64,000 bases of DNA from an uncultured Porphyromonadaceae bacterium (GCA_945916235.1 CAMEGQ010000001.1:1-64000), one strand, 5' to 3'; counted from the first letter of the stretch, positions 24,980-33,178 are shown. A program made the numbers and translations. The notes: generated by a model not told the origin, from the letters alone.

Positions 24980-25177
24980 ATGGCTTATCTTAATTTTAAA
25001 TCCGACCGCGACCGCCAGGCGGTCTGCCTCTTCCACGTAGAGACCGAGGAGGATATGTTGAACTACCGCATTCGTGAGCTCGAAAGCGCCCCAGCCAATG
25101 AACGCAACGAGCGACTGATTAAAGCACTCCGTGCGCAACGCACGGAACTGATTGTACGCAACATTTCACGCTATTAG
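24980..25177 (+). CDS. Hypothetical protein, 65 residues
   Basis: Not recognised. MAYLNFKSDRDRQAVCLFHV start, then a charged helical half (RIRELESAPANERNERLIKALRAQR pattern). Four bases from the preceding stop and a few bases from the next start, so part of one operon with the sigma4/alpha-CTD fusion. Confidence 0.65.
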   Translation: MAYLNFKSDRDRQAVCLFHVETEEDMLNYRIRELESAPANERNERLIKALRAQRTELIVRNISRY

Positions 25178-25181
25178 CCCT

Positions 25182-25499
25182 ATGGAACTACCAAACAACG
25201 ATCTGATGGCACCGCTAAAGACCATCTTCGAGCAGCGCAAGCGAGGCTTCCCCCTACCCCTCCGATTGCGCGACGCCACCTACCACCTCTGCCTGGAGGA
25301 CACCAACGCCATGCTCCTGCTCTCCTACTGGAAAGCCGAAGGAAAGCCCTTCCCCTTGAGCGTGCGAAACGCCAAAGAGAACATCAAAGGCTGCATGGTC
25401 ATCTCCTTCACCGACCAAGACGGCAACAGCTTCAACCTCTTAGAACGAGCACTCTTAGAGCTTGAAGCAAAAGCCCAAATCAAGGTCGTAGTCAAGTAA
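25182..25499 (+). CDS. Hypothetical protein, 105 residues
   Basis: Start ATG at 25182 (MELPNNDLMAPLKTIFEQRK) chosen because the longer frame overlaps the preceding gene. Contains RGFPLPLRLRDATYHLCLEDTN and ends in a Val/Lys tail (KVVVK). No domain recognised. Same operon as its neighbours. Confidence 0.6.
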   Translation: MELPNNDLMAPLKTIFEQRKRGFPLPLRLRDATYHLCLEDTNAMLLLSYWKAEGKPFPLSVRNAKENIKGCMVISFTDQDGNSFNLLERALLELEAKAQIKVVVK

Positions 25500-25536
25500 C
25501 TGCTAACTAAAAACCAATCACTAATCACTAAAACAA

Positions 25537-26091
25537 ATGGATATTAAATTGTTAGAAGGAGGTTGCATCCCCACCAAAGGCAGCGAAGGCGCAGCCGGTT
25601 ACGACCTCTATGTAGCGCAAGATACCGTCATCAACCCTCGCGGTGTGAACTGCGGCCGTACACTGGTTCCGCTCCATCTCTGCATGGAAATCCCCGAAGG
25701 TCAAGAGGCCCTCATCGACCCCCGCAGCGGCTGTTCAGCCAAAGGCATGCCAGGCATCAGCAAGGATGTGTTTGATTTTATCATGGGCCAGTATAATACA
25801 GACTGCAACCATCTGAGCGAGGAGCAAAGAAAGCGTATCGACAAAGAGATAACCGACAACATGAACCGCTTCGATGCCGACGTGCTGGAGGGCAAGATAG
25901 ACTCCGACTACCGCGGCATTATCTCCGTCATCGTCCACAGTCACGAAGATCGTCCATTCGTCGTCACGAAGGGCACCCGCATAGCTCAGATCACCTTCAT
26001 CAAGGTAGAGAGCCCCACCTTCCATCAGGTAGAAAACCTAAGCACCACCCCGCGCCAGGAAGGAGGCTTCGGGCATACAGGGATATTATAA
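25537..26091 (+). CDS. dut: dUTPase with insertion between motifs 2 and 3
   Basis: 184 residues versus about 145 for typical trimeric dUTPases. Motifs: 1 AAGYDL, 2 DPRSGCSAKGM, 3 GKIDSDYRGII, 4 RIAQ, 5 RQEGGFGHTG. The extra ~45 residues (VFDFIMGQYNTDCN...NRFDADVLE) lie between motifs 2 and 3, beside the active site. The enzyme would convert dUTP to dUMP and PPi, limiting uracil in phage DNA; such insertions in phage dUTPases can have regulatory roles. Leader CACTAATCACTAAAACAA. Confidence 0.93.
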   Translation: MDIKLLEGGCIPTKGSEGAAGYDLYVAQDTVINPRGVNCGRTLVPLHLCMEIPEGQEALIDPRSGCSAKGMPGISKDVFDFIMGQYNTDCNHLSEEQRKRIDKEITDNMNRFDADVLEGKIDSDYRGIISVIVHSHEDRPFVVTKGTRIAQITFIKVESPTFHQVENLSTTPRQEGGFGHTGIL

Positions 26092-26115
26092 TCATTTAAT
26101 CGCATAATTGTAGAT

Positions 26116-26799
26116 ATGGAAACTATTAACAACGACTTTGATGTGCGTTTGGGCCTGCTAAGAGAAACCGGGTACAACGTAGAGGTTGCGCAGAAATGTT
26201 TGGATTTCGTGCGTGGTGTCAATGAGGTTAAGAAGCATGAATCATCAAGCGACAGACTGGCAGATGGTGTTTACCTTATTGACACAAAGGGTAATGCAGT
26301 GCGCTACGTTGGTGAAGATACCGAAACCGTAAACGATACAGCTTATATCGGTGTCGTACAGGGTAGCCACAGCGTAGCCATTTCCCTATACGATGCAAGT
26401 AAGAAAGAAATTACGCTTACATCAAAGGGAAACGATAAAAAACACGGCGGCTATAAATACAAATATACGGACGCAGTGCAGGACTGGGACGGCGAAGCAA
26501 ACACCGAAAGGCTAAAGCAAATAGGGCTTAATCCTGCTATCCAGCTAAAGGATGGCGAGTATATCCCGTCACTGGCAGAAATGTACCTAATCAGCCTAAA
26601 CCTCAAGGTTATTAACGCTGCTATTCGTTTTGTAGGTGGCGAATATATATCAGACTGTTGCTGGAGCAGCACCGAGTACAGCGCGACATCCTCGTGGTTT
26701 TTGAACCTATACAACGGCGGCGCTGGCACTGGCACTAATGATTCAGTCTATCGCAGAGTTCGCCCCGTTAAGCATTTTTCCGATAATCAAAACGCATGA
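26116..26799 (+). CDS. Protein with C-terminal C-type-lectin-like (Fib_succ_major/DUF1566-type) domain
   Basis: 227 residues. The N-terminal half is unknown. The C-terminal half has the lectin-like signature: PSLAEMYLISLNL, SDCCWSSTEYSATSSWFLNLY and the terminal RRVRPVKHF. The same fold is used by the DGR target at 60 kb, but the DNA shows no derivation from the template repeat. Surface or ligand-binding role inferred; it is not in the virion block. Confidence 0.6.
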   Translation: METINNDFDVRLGLLRETGYNVEVAQKCLDFVRGVNEVKKHESSSDRLADGVYLIDTKGNAVRYVGEDTETVNDTAYIGVVQGSHSVAISLYDASKKEITLTSKGNDKKHGGYKYKYTDAVQDWDGEANTERLKQIGLNPAIQLKDGEYIPSLAEMYLISLNLKVINAAIRFVGGEYISDCCWSSTEYSATSSWFLNLYNGGAGTGTNDSVYRRVRPVKHFSDNQNA

Positions 26800-26839
26800 T
26801 GGTTTTAAAATATTAGAGGAACTGAAAAAGTAAGGAAAA

Positions 26840-26995
26840 ATGAGACTAAGAATCGCAAGAAAGATTACCGCATCATACAGAAAGAAAAAACGAAACGGTG
26901 AGTATGAAAAGAAAGAAAGCACACTTCATCTTTATCCTAAGTATTGCCCTATCTGCGGAAAACCATACAATGAAAAAGAGGTAAAGGAGGAGTGA
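26840..26995 (+). CDS. Small basic zinc-ribbon-like protein, 51 residues
   Basis: MRLRIARKITASYRKKKRNG start, Lys/Arg rich, then YCPICGKPYNEKEVKEE: a single CxxC, possibly half a zinc ribbon. Starts after AAGTAAGGAAAA and ends three bases before the next start, whose ribosome site (AAAGGAGG) it encodes. Too short for ordinary calling; kept because spacing and coding look natural. Confidence 0.55.
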   Translation: MRLRIARKITASYRKKKRNGEYEKKESTLHLYPKYCPICGKPYNEKEVKEE

Positions 26996-26997
26996 AT

Positions 26998-27252
26998 ATG
27001 GAAGCAAGTTTATACATTATAAAATATAACGATGTCGAAAGCTTTGATTTATCCGAAGCGAAATGGATTGATGCATCGCTATCTCAGCCAGAGCAGGATG
27101 TCGAGGTTATTGTGCTGCTAAAAACGGTTTCAGAAGGAATCTATAAGATAGCCTTCGGACATATCGTAGATAAAAGCAAATGCGTTGATTATAACGGATG
27201 GAATATTGAGGGTGTAAGGTATTGGATTCCTTGTCCAGAAATGCCAAAATAA
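26998..27252 (+). CDS. DUF551-like small protein
   Basis: 84 residues from ATG 26998, seven bases after AAAGGAGGA; a GTG at 26992 is possible but sits inside that site's spacing. Pattern WIDASLSQPEQDVEVIVLL...YWIPCPEMPK is typical of DUF551 proteins in phages. Role unknown. Confidence 0.65.
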   Translation: MEASLYIIKYNDVESFDLSEAKWIDASLSQPEQDVEVIVLLKTVSEGIYKIAFGHIVDKSKCVDYNGWNIEGVRYWIPCPEMPK

Positions 27253-27266
27253 TAGGAGATTGAGTC

Positions 27267-27473
27267 ATGGAAAGAAAGGTTGGTAGCAAGTTTAAGTTTG
27301 GAGATACAGTCTTGAAAGTAATAGAAAGAGAAGAAGAGCCTTATTGCAATGGTTGTTTTTTGTTTGACCATGATTTGTCATGCAGTAAAAGTTCGATATA
27401 TAGTTTGACAGGTGATTGCATTTGGTACAGTAGGAGTGATAAAAAAGATGTAATTTTTGAAGAAGTAAAATAA
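27267..27473 (+). CDS. Small Cys-containing protein, paralogue of 18487 gene
   Basis: 68 residues: MERKVGSKFKFGDTVLKVIE, CNGCFLFDHDLSC, and SDKKDVIFEEVK at the end. It aligns along its length with the 18487 protein, including the CxxCF core, so the phage keeps two diverged copies. Function unknown. Confidence 0.65.
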   Translation: MERKVGSKFKFGDTVLKVIEREEEPYCNGCFLFDHDLSCSKSSIYSLTGDCIWYSRSDKKDVIFEEVK

Positions 27474-27490
27474 AAAGCAGGAGATTTGAT

Positions 27491-27907
27491 ATGATAGAAT
27501 ATATTAGCTTTAATATTAAGAAGGGTGGCTTGACGCACACTATTAGTATTGACACCGATATTGATGGCCATCTGCCGTATGACTTGGCAGAGGCATTCTC
27601 TGAGGTTATTCGTCTGACCTATACTAACCCAAATATAGTCATTGAGGAGCTTGTGGCTAAATATGGGTTGCCAGAAAGTTTAAAACAATCTATCCGTGAG
27701 AATATTGACTACGTGACTTGGCATAAGCCTGATTTTGTGCCCAATATCAAAGAGCCTATATTCGTCGTATTCGAGGATGATAGTGAGAAACCTTTCGTTA
27801 TCAATGATATTATCGATGACAATGAATGGGAGCATTTTGTAAATGATAAGAAGCCGAAGCAATGGTGCTATCTCAAAGAAGTTTTGAAGGAGTGTGTCAA
27901 GATATGA
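27491..27907 (+). CDS. Hypothetical protein, 138 residues
   Basis: Not recognised. MIEYISFNIKKGGLTHTISI start; acidic, with IVFVV-type strand in the C-terminal half and a DDNEWEHFV segment. Stop overlaps the next start (ATGA at 27904). Confidence 0.6.
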   Translation: MIEYISFNIKKGGLTHTISIDTDIDGHLPYDLAEAFSEVIRLTYTNPNIVIEELVAKYGLPESLKQSIRENIDYVTWHKPDFVPNIKEPIFVVFEDDSEKPFVINDIIDDNEWEHFVNDKKPKQWCYLKEVLKECVKI

Positions 27908-28209
27908 TACCAAAGAAGATTTATCTGAACTACGTCAATGAGGATGACGATGAAAAGACTTGGAGTGAAGAGCCTGTTAGCGTGAATGACTGCGATATGC
28001 AGAACCGTGAATATACTGACCTCTCAAAGGTCATCCATGATGCAAGCGAAGAGCCAGAAGAAGAACTTATATTATGTGACAGTGTTCATCTCCGCTACTT
28101 TGTCGGTTGCTGGAACAGGAATTTTCCATGGGCTAATTATTGCAAGATACATGGCATTACACGATGGGCATACGTCAAGGATATATTCCCGAAAGGAGGT
28201 GAGCAATGA
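27904..28209 (+). CDS. Hypothetical acidic protein, 101 residues
   Basis: Start at 27904 (MIPKKIYLNYVNEDDDEKTW) because it overlaps the previous stop by ATGA. Strongly acidic with EEPEEELILCDSVHLRYFV. Followed by an ATGA-type overlap with the next gene, whose Shine-Dalgarno GAAAGGAGGTG lies in this gene's last codons. Function unknown. Confidence 0.6.
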   Translation: MIPKKIYLNYVNEDDDEKTWSEEPVSVNDCDMQNREYTDLSKVIHDASEEPEEELILCDSVHLRYFVGCWNRNFPWANYCKIHGITRWAYVKDIFPKGGEQ

Positions 28210-28466
28210 ACGATAGATATACCTGGAATGACCTACTCGCTGATATTAGCAAGCTGAGTAACGAAGAGCGTAATACGCCTGTTGCTGTTGCTGGTGAGAA
28301 TACGCCATTTACATGTGATGTGAAGTTTTCAAGAGTACCGAGAGACATGTATTGGCATGAGGATTTTGGAGATGAGTGTGTCTATGAGGATGAGATGGAA
28401 GATATTAAGCCAGAGGATTGCACACTTGTTGCCAAGAAAGGAACGCTGTATTTTGATGTATATTAA
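28206..28466 (+). CDS. Hypothetical acidic protein, 86 residues
   Basis: MNDRYTWNDLLADISKLSNEE start with a strong AAAGGAGGTG ribosome site. Contains VAVAGENTPF and an acidic end (ECVYEDEMEDIKPEDC). Not recognised. Part of the small-gene run 26.8-30.9 kb. Confidence 0.6.
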   Translation: MNDRYTWNDLLADISKLSNEERNTPVAVAGENTPFTCDVKFSRVPRDMYWHEDFGDECVYEDEMEDIKPEDCTLVAKKGTLYFDVY

Positions 28467-28477
28467 AAATTAGCGAA

Positions 28478-28864
28478 ATGAACAGAGAAATTAAATTCAG
28501 AGCCAAGTGCAAGGACAATGGCGATTGGGTATATGGTAGCTATATTCAGTCGTATAACAACAATGATTGGATTGTGCAAGGCGGTGATTTCTTTGCCGTT
28601 GACAGCGATACGGTCTGCCAGTTCACGGGATTCCATGACGAGGAAGGAAAGGAGATATATGAGGAGGATATATTTTATTACGTTTTCAAGAGGATAAAAT
28701 ATATAGTGTACTTCAACAACATCACAGGTAGATTCAGCTTTGCTGCTTTGGGGGCTTATGATATACGGAATAGGTCAATGCACAATTTGTGGATGAACTT
28801 TAATTTATATAGCCGTGTAATTGGCAATAAATTCGATAATCCCGAACTATTAGAGAATGATTAA
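28478..28864 (+). CDS. YopX family protein
   Basis: 128 residues. MNREIKFRAKCKDNGDWVYG start and the YopX signature VCQFTGFHDEEGKEIYEEDIF. Common in phages of Firmicutes and Bacteroidetes; function unknown. Co-directional with the surrounding small genes. Confidence 0.85.
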   Translation: MNREIKFRAKCKDNGDWVYGSYIQSYNNNDWIVQGGDFFAVDSDTVCQFTGFHDEEGKEIYEEDIFYYVFKRIKYIVYFNNITGRFSFAALGAYDIRNRSMHNLWMNFNLYSRVIGNKFDNPELLEND

Positions 28865-28880
28865 TCATAAGATATAAGAT

Positions 28881-29483
28881 ATGAAAGAAATTATCATTGA
28901 TGGTGTAACATACATTTGTACGCCGAAAGAAGAGCAATCGGTAAAGAAAGTAGATCATGAGTATGTTGACCTTGGATTGCCGAGCGGTCGGCTGTGGGCT
29001 ATTTGTAATATAGGCGCTGAAAAACCTACTGATTGTGGCGATTACTTCGCTTGGGGAGCTGTTGAGCCGTACAATCTTGATAATTTTAATATGGACAATT
29101 ACGATAATACAGAAGCGGACAAGCTAACAGATATAGATGATGCGCACGATGCCGCAAAGGTATTGTGGGGTGATGAGTGGAGAATACCGAATCTTACTGA
29201 TTTTGATGAACTGATTGAACACTGCACGTATGATTCGGAAGTTATTGACGGAATTATGTGTGGCGTGTTTACATCTAAAGCGAACAATCAAAAGATTGTT
29301 ATGCCTGCCGCAGGCTGCTTTGGTGTCTGTTCGCTCAGCAGCCGTGGCAGACGCGGTTACTACTGGAGTCGGTCGTTCGATACGTCATCGTACGCTGGTA
29401 TGCTGTACTTCAATTCCAGTGAACGGGACCCCTATGCCGGTTACCGCAAACACGGGTACTCTGTGCGTCCCGTGCGGTGTTAG
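28881..29483 (+). CDS. Fib_succ_major-domain protein
   Basis: 200 residues. The signature YVDLGLPSGRLWAICNIGA occurs near residue 28, then GDYFAWGAVEP and a C-terminal lectin-like end (YYWSRSFDTSSYAGMLYF, YSVRPVRC). No signal peptide. It resembles the gene at 26116 only in the C-terminal fold. Possible ligand-binding role; DNA does not match the DGR template. Confidence 0.75.
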   Translation: MKEIIIDGVTYICTPKEEQSVKKVDHEYVDLGLPSGRLWAICNIGAEKPTDCGDYFAWGAVEPYNLDNFNMDNYDNTEADKLTDIDDAHDAAKVLWGDEWRIPNLTDFDELIEHCTYDSEVIDGIMCGVFTSKANNQKIVMPAAGCFGVCSLSSRGRRGYYWSRSFDTSSYAGMLYFNSSERDPYAGYRKHGYSVRPVRC

Positions 29484-29541
29484 TTCAGAATTTACTCCAC
29501 AAAATTATAAACAACAAAATCTTTAAATAAATATTTTTTGT

Positions 29542-30027
29542 ATGGGAAATAAGCAAAAACTATATATCAAGAATGTTAAAGGGAGGTACGAGGAGTATAA
29601 GCCCGAACTGAAAACCGATGACAGCGACCTGCTGTTTCGGAAGGTGGGCAAGAAGTACCTCCCTTGCGAGCGTTACTGGTGCCATGATACGCTGAGTGAG
29701 GGGGTGTGGGTGGTGCTGTCTAATCTTTCATTCGCTAACAGAGAAATAGCGAGTGGCGACTATCTGAAGGAACTGTTTCAGATTCATAAGGTGAGCGGCA
29801 TTGAGGAACCTACGTTGGCTCAGCTGGGCGGGCTCAGTAAATGTGCCGATTACGTCATGAAGGAGTGGAGCAAGTACTACAAGGACTACATGCTGGGGCA
29901 TGAATGGAAGCCAAGCAATCACGATGCCATTTGCTTCATCATCGGCAAGGTGTTTGAATATTGCAATCAAGCCAAAGCCACCAAGAAAGCAGATGAGCAA
30001 AGCGATAAAACAGAATCATGTTTTTAA
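29542..30027 (+). CDS. Hypothetical protein, 161 residues
   Basis: Not recognised. MGNKQKLYIKNVKGRYEEYK start; aromatic and charged, with a helical C-terminal half (DYVMKEWSKYYKDYM) and a Lys/Glu tail. The next gene begins 11 bases downstream. Confidence 0.6.
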   Translation: MGNKQKLYIKNVKGRYEEYKPELKTDDSDLLFRKVGKKYLPCERYWCHDTLSEGVWVVLSNLSFANREIASGDYLKELFQIHKVSGIEEPTLAQLGGLSKCADYVMKEWSKYYKDYMLGHEWKPSNHDAICFIIGKVFEYCNQAKATKKADEQSDKTESCF

Positions 30028-30037
30028 TAAAACGACG

Positions 30038-30865
30038 ATGGAAACAGAGCATAAGGATAACATAGAAGAGGCGAACAAAGCGAAGCCTTTGCGCGGATTG
30101 GCGCTCATTCGCCAGCGGGAGCTGGATGAACTGCGGCGGCTCGACGAGGAGGAGCTTCGTGAGCGTGAAAAGAATGAGAATCCCGGTGGGGAGATGACGC
30201 TGGAGCAGCGCATCAGCATGGTTGATAAAACCAAGGAGATGGTGCTTATTGACTGCACAGGCAGCATCGTGCGGGTGTTCGACAACCTGGCGCAGGCTTG
30301 CCTCTACTTCGATGTGTCTGCAAACTATCTGCTTGAGCATATCGTGACGCACCGCCAGATTCACGGGCGCCTGCTGCTTGAGCGGAGCGAACACTTCGAG
30401 GCTTGGATCACGAACACCCCCATCACCTTCGAGGCTGACGAAGACCCTACGATTCACTACGCCATGCTGGATAGCGAGTTTAAAGAACGCCTCGCGCAGA
30501 AGAAGAAGCAAGACTCCAAACCAAAGGATGATAAGCGACGCAACAAACGGAAGGAATCTGGACTTGGAGGCTATCGGTATCGCAGCGGAAACGTATTCAG
30601 GCGCTCTGACTTCGAGGAGGAAGAGAATGGAACGCATTCTGCCAAGCAAAATTCCTATAAAATGACACGCATACGTCGGAAGGACACCGGCGAGGAGTTT
30701 GCTACCATGAGAGAATTTGCCAAGGCTATCTTTGTAACAGATTCCGCAGTCTATTGCAGCATCTATCGAGGGAGTTTCAAGGTTAATGGTATTAGTTTTG
30801 AATTGCTGCCGCTAAAAAAGGAACAATCGTCCGAAACGAAAAAGAAGAAGTCGGCCACCGGATAG
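30038..30865 (+). CDS. Hypothetical protein with coiled coil and two repeated modules
   Basis: 275 residues from ATG 30038 (METEHKDNIEEANKAKP); upstream in-frame starts overlap the preceding gene. Charged coiled coil near residues 25-60. Two similar modules follow: VLIDCTGSIVRVFDNLAQACLYFDVSANYL and TGEEFATMREFAKAIFVTDSAVYCSI, each like a homing-endonuclease NUMOD-type DNA-binding repeat. A nuclease domain is not visible. It ends inside the bidirectional terminator. Confidence 0.55.
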   Translation: METEHKDNIEEANKAKPLRGLALIRQRELDELRRLDEEELREREKNENPGGEMTLEQRISMVDKTKEMVLIDCTGSIVRVFDNLAQACLYFDVSANYLLEHIVTHRQIHGRLLLERSEHFEAWITNTPITFEADEDPTIHYAMLDSEFKERLAQKKKQDSKPKDDKRRNKRKESGLGGYRYRSGNVFRRSDFEEEENGTHSAKQNSYKMTRIRRKDTGEEFATMREFAKAIFVTDSAVYCSIYRGSFKVNGISFELLPLKKEQSSETKKKKSATG

Positions 30866-30891
30866 GTAGGAGCTATCCAGTGGCCGACTTC
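30847..30891. terminator. Strong bidirectional hairpin terminator
   Basis: GAAGTCGGCCAC-c-GGATA, 9-base loop, TATCC-a-GTGGCCGACTTC: 17 bp of stem between convergent genes. No long T run on the plus side. It covers the last codons and stop of the 30038 gene. Confidence 0.85.
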
Positions 30892-30908
30892 CTGGTCCGG
30901 TCGCTCCC

Positions 30909-31439
30909 CTACTCCACCTCTTCGGTACCTGCCTCTTCCTCGGTGATATAGTCATCGGGATTGAGACAGTTAGCGTATTGTTGCGCGTCGGTCAGCTGGA
31001 GCAACACCCCGAACCATCCATTATACATCGGTCCTACTGTCTGATACGGCAGATTATCATCGATAGAAATCCGTGCCAGCAAGGGGTCTTCCTCTTGCTG
31101 TTTTTGTCTGATGCAGGCCACGAACTTCTGAAGGTGCCTCTTGGCCTCCAGCTTGGCAAGCATGGCTGCGTGGCCATCGTTCATCCGTTCTGCTCGCACC
31201 ATGAAATAAATGGCATAGTTGGGATGGTCAATGCCATCACCCAGCGAACCCTCTTGATTGCTCTCCATCACCACACAGGGCGACTTCTGAGGCTGAATCT
31301 GCGTCATGAAGTCGGCCATGCCCATGTAGGTATCTGTCAAGAAAAAACGCTTGTTCTTACTCCGTTCTCCAGGCACGTGCTGCATCGGTTTGTACAGCGA
31401 GCACCAACGTTCCACAAAATCAAAAAATCTTTCTTCCAT
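30909..31439 (-). CDS. Probable virion protein, 176 residues
   Basis: Not firmly recognised. MEERFFDFVERWCSLYKPMQ start; contains RSKNKRFFLTDTYMGMADFM and an acidic tail (EEEAGTEEVE). It is the last gene of the minus-strand operon containing the portal, so it may be a head-completion or tail-terminator protein. E4 now separates it from its upstream neighbour, with 21-bp tandem repeats just before the start. Confidence 0.5.
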   Translation of the reverse strand: MEERFFDFVERWCSLYKPMQHVPGERSKNKRFFLTDTYMGMADFMTQIQPQKSPCVVMESNQEGSLGDGIDHPNYAIYFMVRAERMNDGHAAMLAKLEAKRHLQKFVACIRQKQQEEDPLLARISIDDNLPYQTVGPMYNGWFGVLLQLTDAQQYANCLNPDDYITEEEAGTEEVE

Positions 31440-31457
31440 GTCGAATGTAAATTAATC

Positions 31458-31520
31458 ACTAAACGATATTATCTTAACACTCAATGATATTATCTTAATA
31501 CTCAACGATATTATCTTAAT
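31458..31520. repeat. 21-bp tandem repeat, three copies
   Basis: Unit ACTCAACGATATTATCTTAAT (first copy ACTAAACG..., second with T for C) at 31458, 31479 and 31500. It lies between the 31439 start and E4's left end. The period equals two helical turns, suggesting a protein-binding array or a slippage-prone leader. Confidence 0.8.
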
Positions 31521-31535
31521 ACTTAAAATAAATCT

Positions 31536-31580
31536 CGCTCTGAAATCCGCTATGTCTTTAGCATAGTGGATGAAAGAGCG
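31536..31580. repeat. E4 left-end hairpin
   Basis: Outer stem CGCTCT/AGAGCG, inner CCgCTATG/CATAGtGG, loop TCTTTAG, internal GAAA on both arms. The same architecture as the E2 left end with different paired bases, consistent with a structure kept by compensatory change. Confidence 0.8.
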
Positions 31581-31587
31581 CAGGGCG

Positions 31588-31966
31588 TCAGCCCTGATTT
31601 TCGATATAATGTTTCACAGTCTCCTGACTGACGTTTCCAATCGTTGATATGAAGTAACCGTCGGTCCAGAATGTTCTTTATCGCTAGTATATCAGCCGGA
31701 GCACGGACTCTTTTTCTTTCCATATCCTGTATGTAATTTCTTGTTTCAGTTTCATCACTACCTGTATCGGTGACAGCTTGGGAGGAGCAGAGACGAGTAA
31801 GTGTACATAATCTTTGTCCATTTCCATCACTTTGATGCAAAAATAGCTGTTTGCGGCCACTTGCTGAAGGACATTTTTCACGGCATCATTCATTTCCTTG
31901 TCAAGCATCACACGTCTTCTGTACTTACATACCAGAATGATATGATACTTGACAAGGAATTTGGCG
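31588..31966 (-). pseudogene. tnpA: Broken TnpA (E4)
   Basis: The N-terminal start region (MLKEYISSNHSKY) is deleted. Later codons keep DKDYVHLLVSAPPK. A TGG to TAG change after RLIY and a further TAA stop the frame. The C-terminal GNVSQETVKHYIENQG, with the expected catalytic tyrosine, is present but unreachable. Confidence 0.88.
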
Positions 31967-32074
31967 CTACATAAAAAACTTATCTCCGGGCTTCCTTACT
32001 CTGAGGTAGTAGAGGTACATCCCTCCGAATAGGAACACGCAAAATGCTACGCACTGATATAATGTCTCAATCAT
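31967..32074 (-). CDS. 35-residue membrane peptide (E4)
   Basis: Same 35-codon peptide (MIETLYQ..., single hydrophobic segment, basic GDKFF end). Downstream of the 124-residue gene as in the other copies. Confidence 0.7.
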   Translation of the reverse strand: MIETLYQCVAFCVFLFGGMYLYYLRVRKPGDKFFM

Positions 32075-32093
32075 GATTTAATGGGTTTATTAG

Positions 32094-32468
32094 TTATACA
32101 ATAGGTTTCACTTGCTCCAGTTCCCTGTTGTCGAGATATTCTATAAGGAACTCATGTGTCGTGGTGGGCTTGAGCACGCCACCGATGCCGCTTACATAGA
32201 TGGTCTTCTCCTCCAGGTCGGCGCAGTAAATGGCATCGAGCATGACATCATCCGTATAGCCTCGCTCCAGTTCGATGCGCACCATAGGCAGCAGCTCTAT
32301 CAGTTCACGCCTTACGGTGTACTCGGTCTTGAAGTTGTCGTAGCATACGGTGGCATGGATGCAAAGCACCGATTCCTTGACTTGCAATGATCTGAGCGAC
32401 TGGCCGAAGTACTCCCTCAGTGTCTGTTCTACTCGCTCTTTCGTCAGGTCTTCGCTGTTCGTCTTCAT
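32094..32468 (-). CDS. 124-residue passenger protein (E4)
   Basis: Full-length family member (LRSLQVKESVLCIHATVCY; ADLEEKTIYVSG). Overlaps the 78-residue gene by ATGA. Function unknown. Confidence 0.8.
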   Translation of the reverse strand: MKTNSEDLTKERVEQTLREYFGQSLRSLQVKESVLCIHATVCYDNFKTEYTVRRELIELLPMVRIELERGYTDDVMLDAIYCADLEEKTIYVSGIGGVLKPTTTHEFLIEYLDNRELEQVKPIV

Positions 32469-32701
32469 ACGCGGCCCTCCCTTGCACTAAGTTGTCTTAT
32501 AAACCTCATGGCCCGGTAGTGCTGGCCATCCACATCCAATGGGATGAACATTACTTCCTTCATTCCGTCACTGTGTACACACTTGCCGATTGTCCCGTCG
32601 GCTACCTGAATGGTGGAGATGACGGTTGCTCCGCGGAACGCCTGCATGATCCGCTCACACGATGCGATGCGCTGCGCTGCGATTCTTGATTTCTTTCTCA
32701 T
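32465..32701 (-). CDS. 78-residue passenger protein (E4)
   Basis: Full-length copy (MRKKSRIAAQRIASCERIMQ ... RQLSAREGRV). Function unknown; same operon position as in E2 and E3. Confidence 0.75.
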   Translation of the reverse strand: MRKKSRIAAQRIASCERIMQAFRGATVISTIQVADGTIGKCVHSDGMKEVMFIPLDVDGQHYRAMRFIRQLSAREGRV

Positions 32702-32742
32702 AATACAATATGTTTTGGGTTGATGTTCCTATACCTATTATA

Positions 32743-33036
32743 TTACACAGCGAATCGAGCGTAGCGGCGGCCATAGTCGGCTGCCCAGTCGTTCCTGCCG
32801 AAGCGTACATTGGCGTAGGCCATGCGGTTCCGCTCGTCGTACTTCTTCCAGTAGTCCTTCTCTTTGCGGAGGATGGCGCAAGCGTATGCACCGGCATTGG
32901 TCTTGCGAAGATTTTCCAACGCCTTCTTCCATGCCCAACGGAGGCAATCGCCAAAGGTCATGCTGTCAGAATGCTTGCGGTAGCAACGCCAAGCCATCTT
33001 GAAAATCTCGCTCTTGTTGAAGTTCTTTGCTCTCAT
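32743..33036 (-). CDS. 97-residue passenger protein (E4)
   Basis: MRAKNFNKSEIFKMAWRCYRK ... RRYARFAV. Near-identical to E2 and E3 copies, with rare changes (ALENLRK; MAYANVRF). First gene behind the passenger promoter. Confidence 0.78.
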   Translation of the reverse strand: MRAKNFNKSEIFKMAWRCYRKHSDSMTFGDCLRWAWKKALENLRKTNAGAYACAILRKEKDYWKKYDERNRMAYANVRFGRNDWAADYGRRYARFAV

Positions 33037-33064
33037 ATCGCGTGTTGTTTATTGGTTTCACGCT

Positions 33065-33178
33065 GCAAATGTAAAGCATATACTTTACACTGCAAAGCAT
33101 TTAAGTAATTATTATCTTACTATTAACATTGTTTAGTATAGTATGTTTATTACATTTAGATATTAAACGTATATTTGC
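33065..33178. promoter_or_regulatory. E4 divergent promoters and operator
   Basis: Passenger -7 box TACATTTGC on minus (33065-33073) and XRE-tnpB -7 box TATATTTGC on plus (33170-33178). A perfect inverted repeat TGTAAAG-CATATA-CTTTACA at 33070-33089 overlaps the passenger box. The other element copies have different repeats here. Confidence 0.75.

Noticed and set aside
26640-26780. Lectin-like end of the 26116 gene as a second DGR variable repeat
   Set aside because: DNA does not align with TR at 60565-60695; only the protein fold is similar.
29330-29483. Lectin-like end of the 28881 gene as a DGR variable repeat
   Set aside because: No TR-like copy with adenine-specific differences found in the window.
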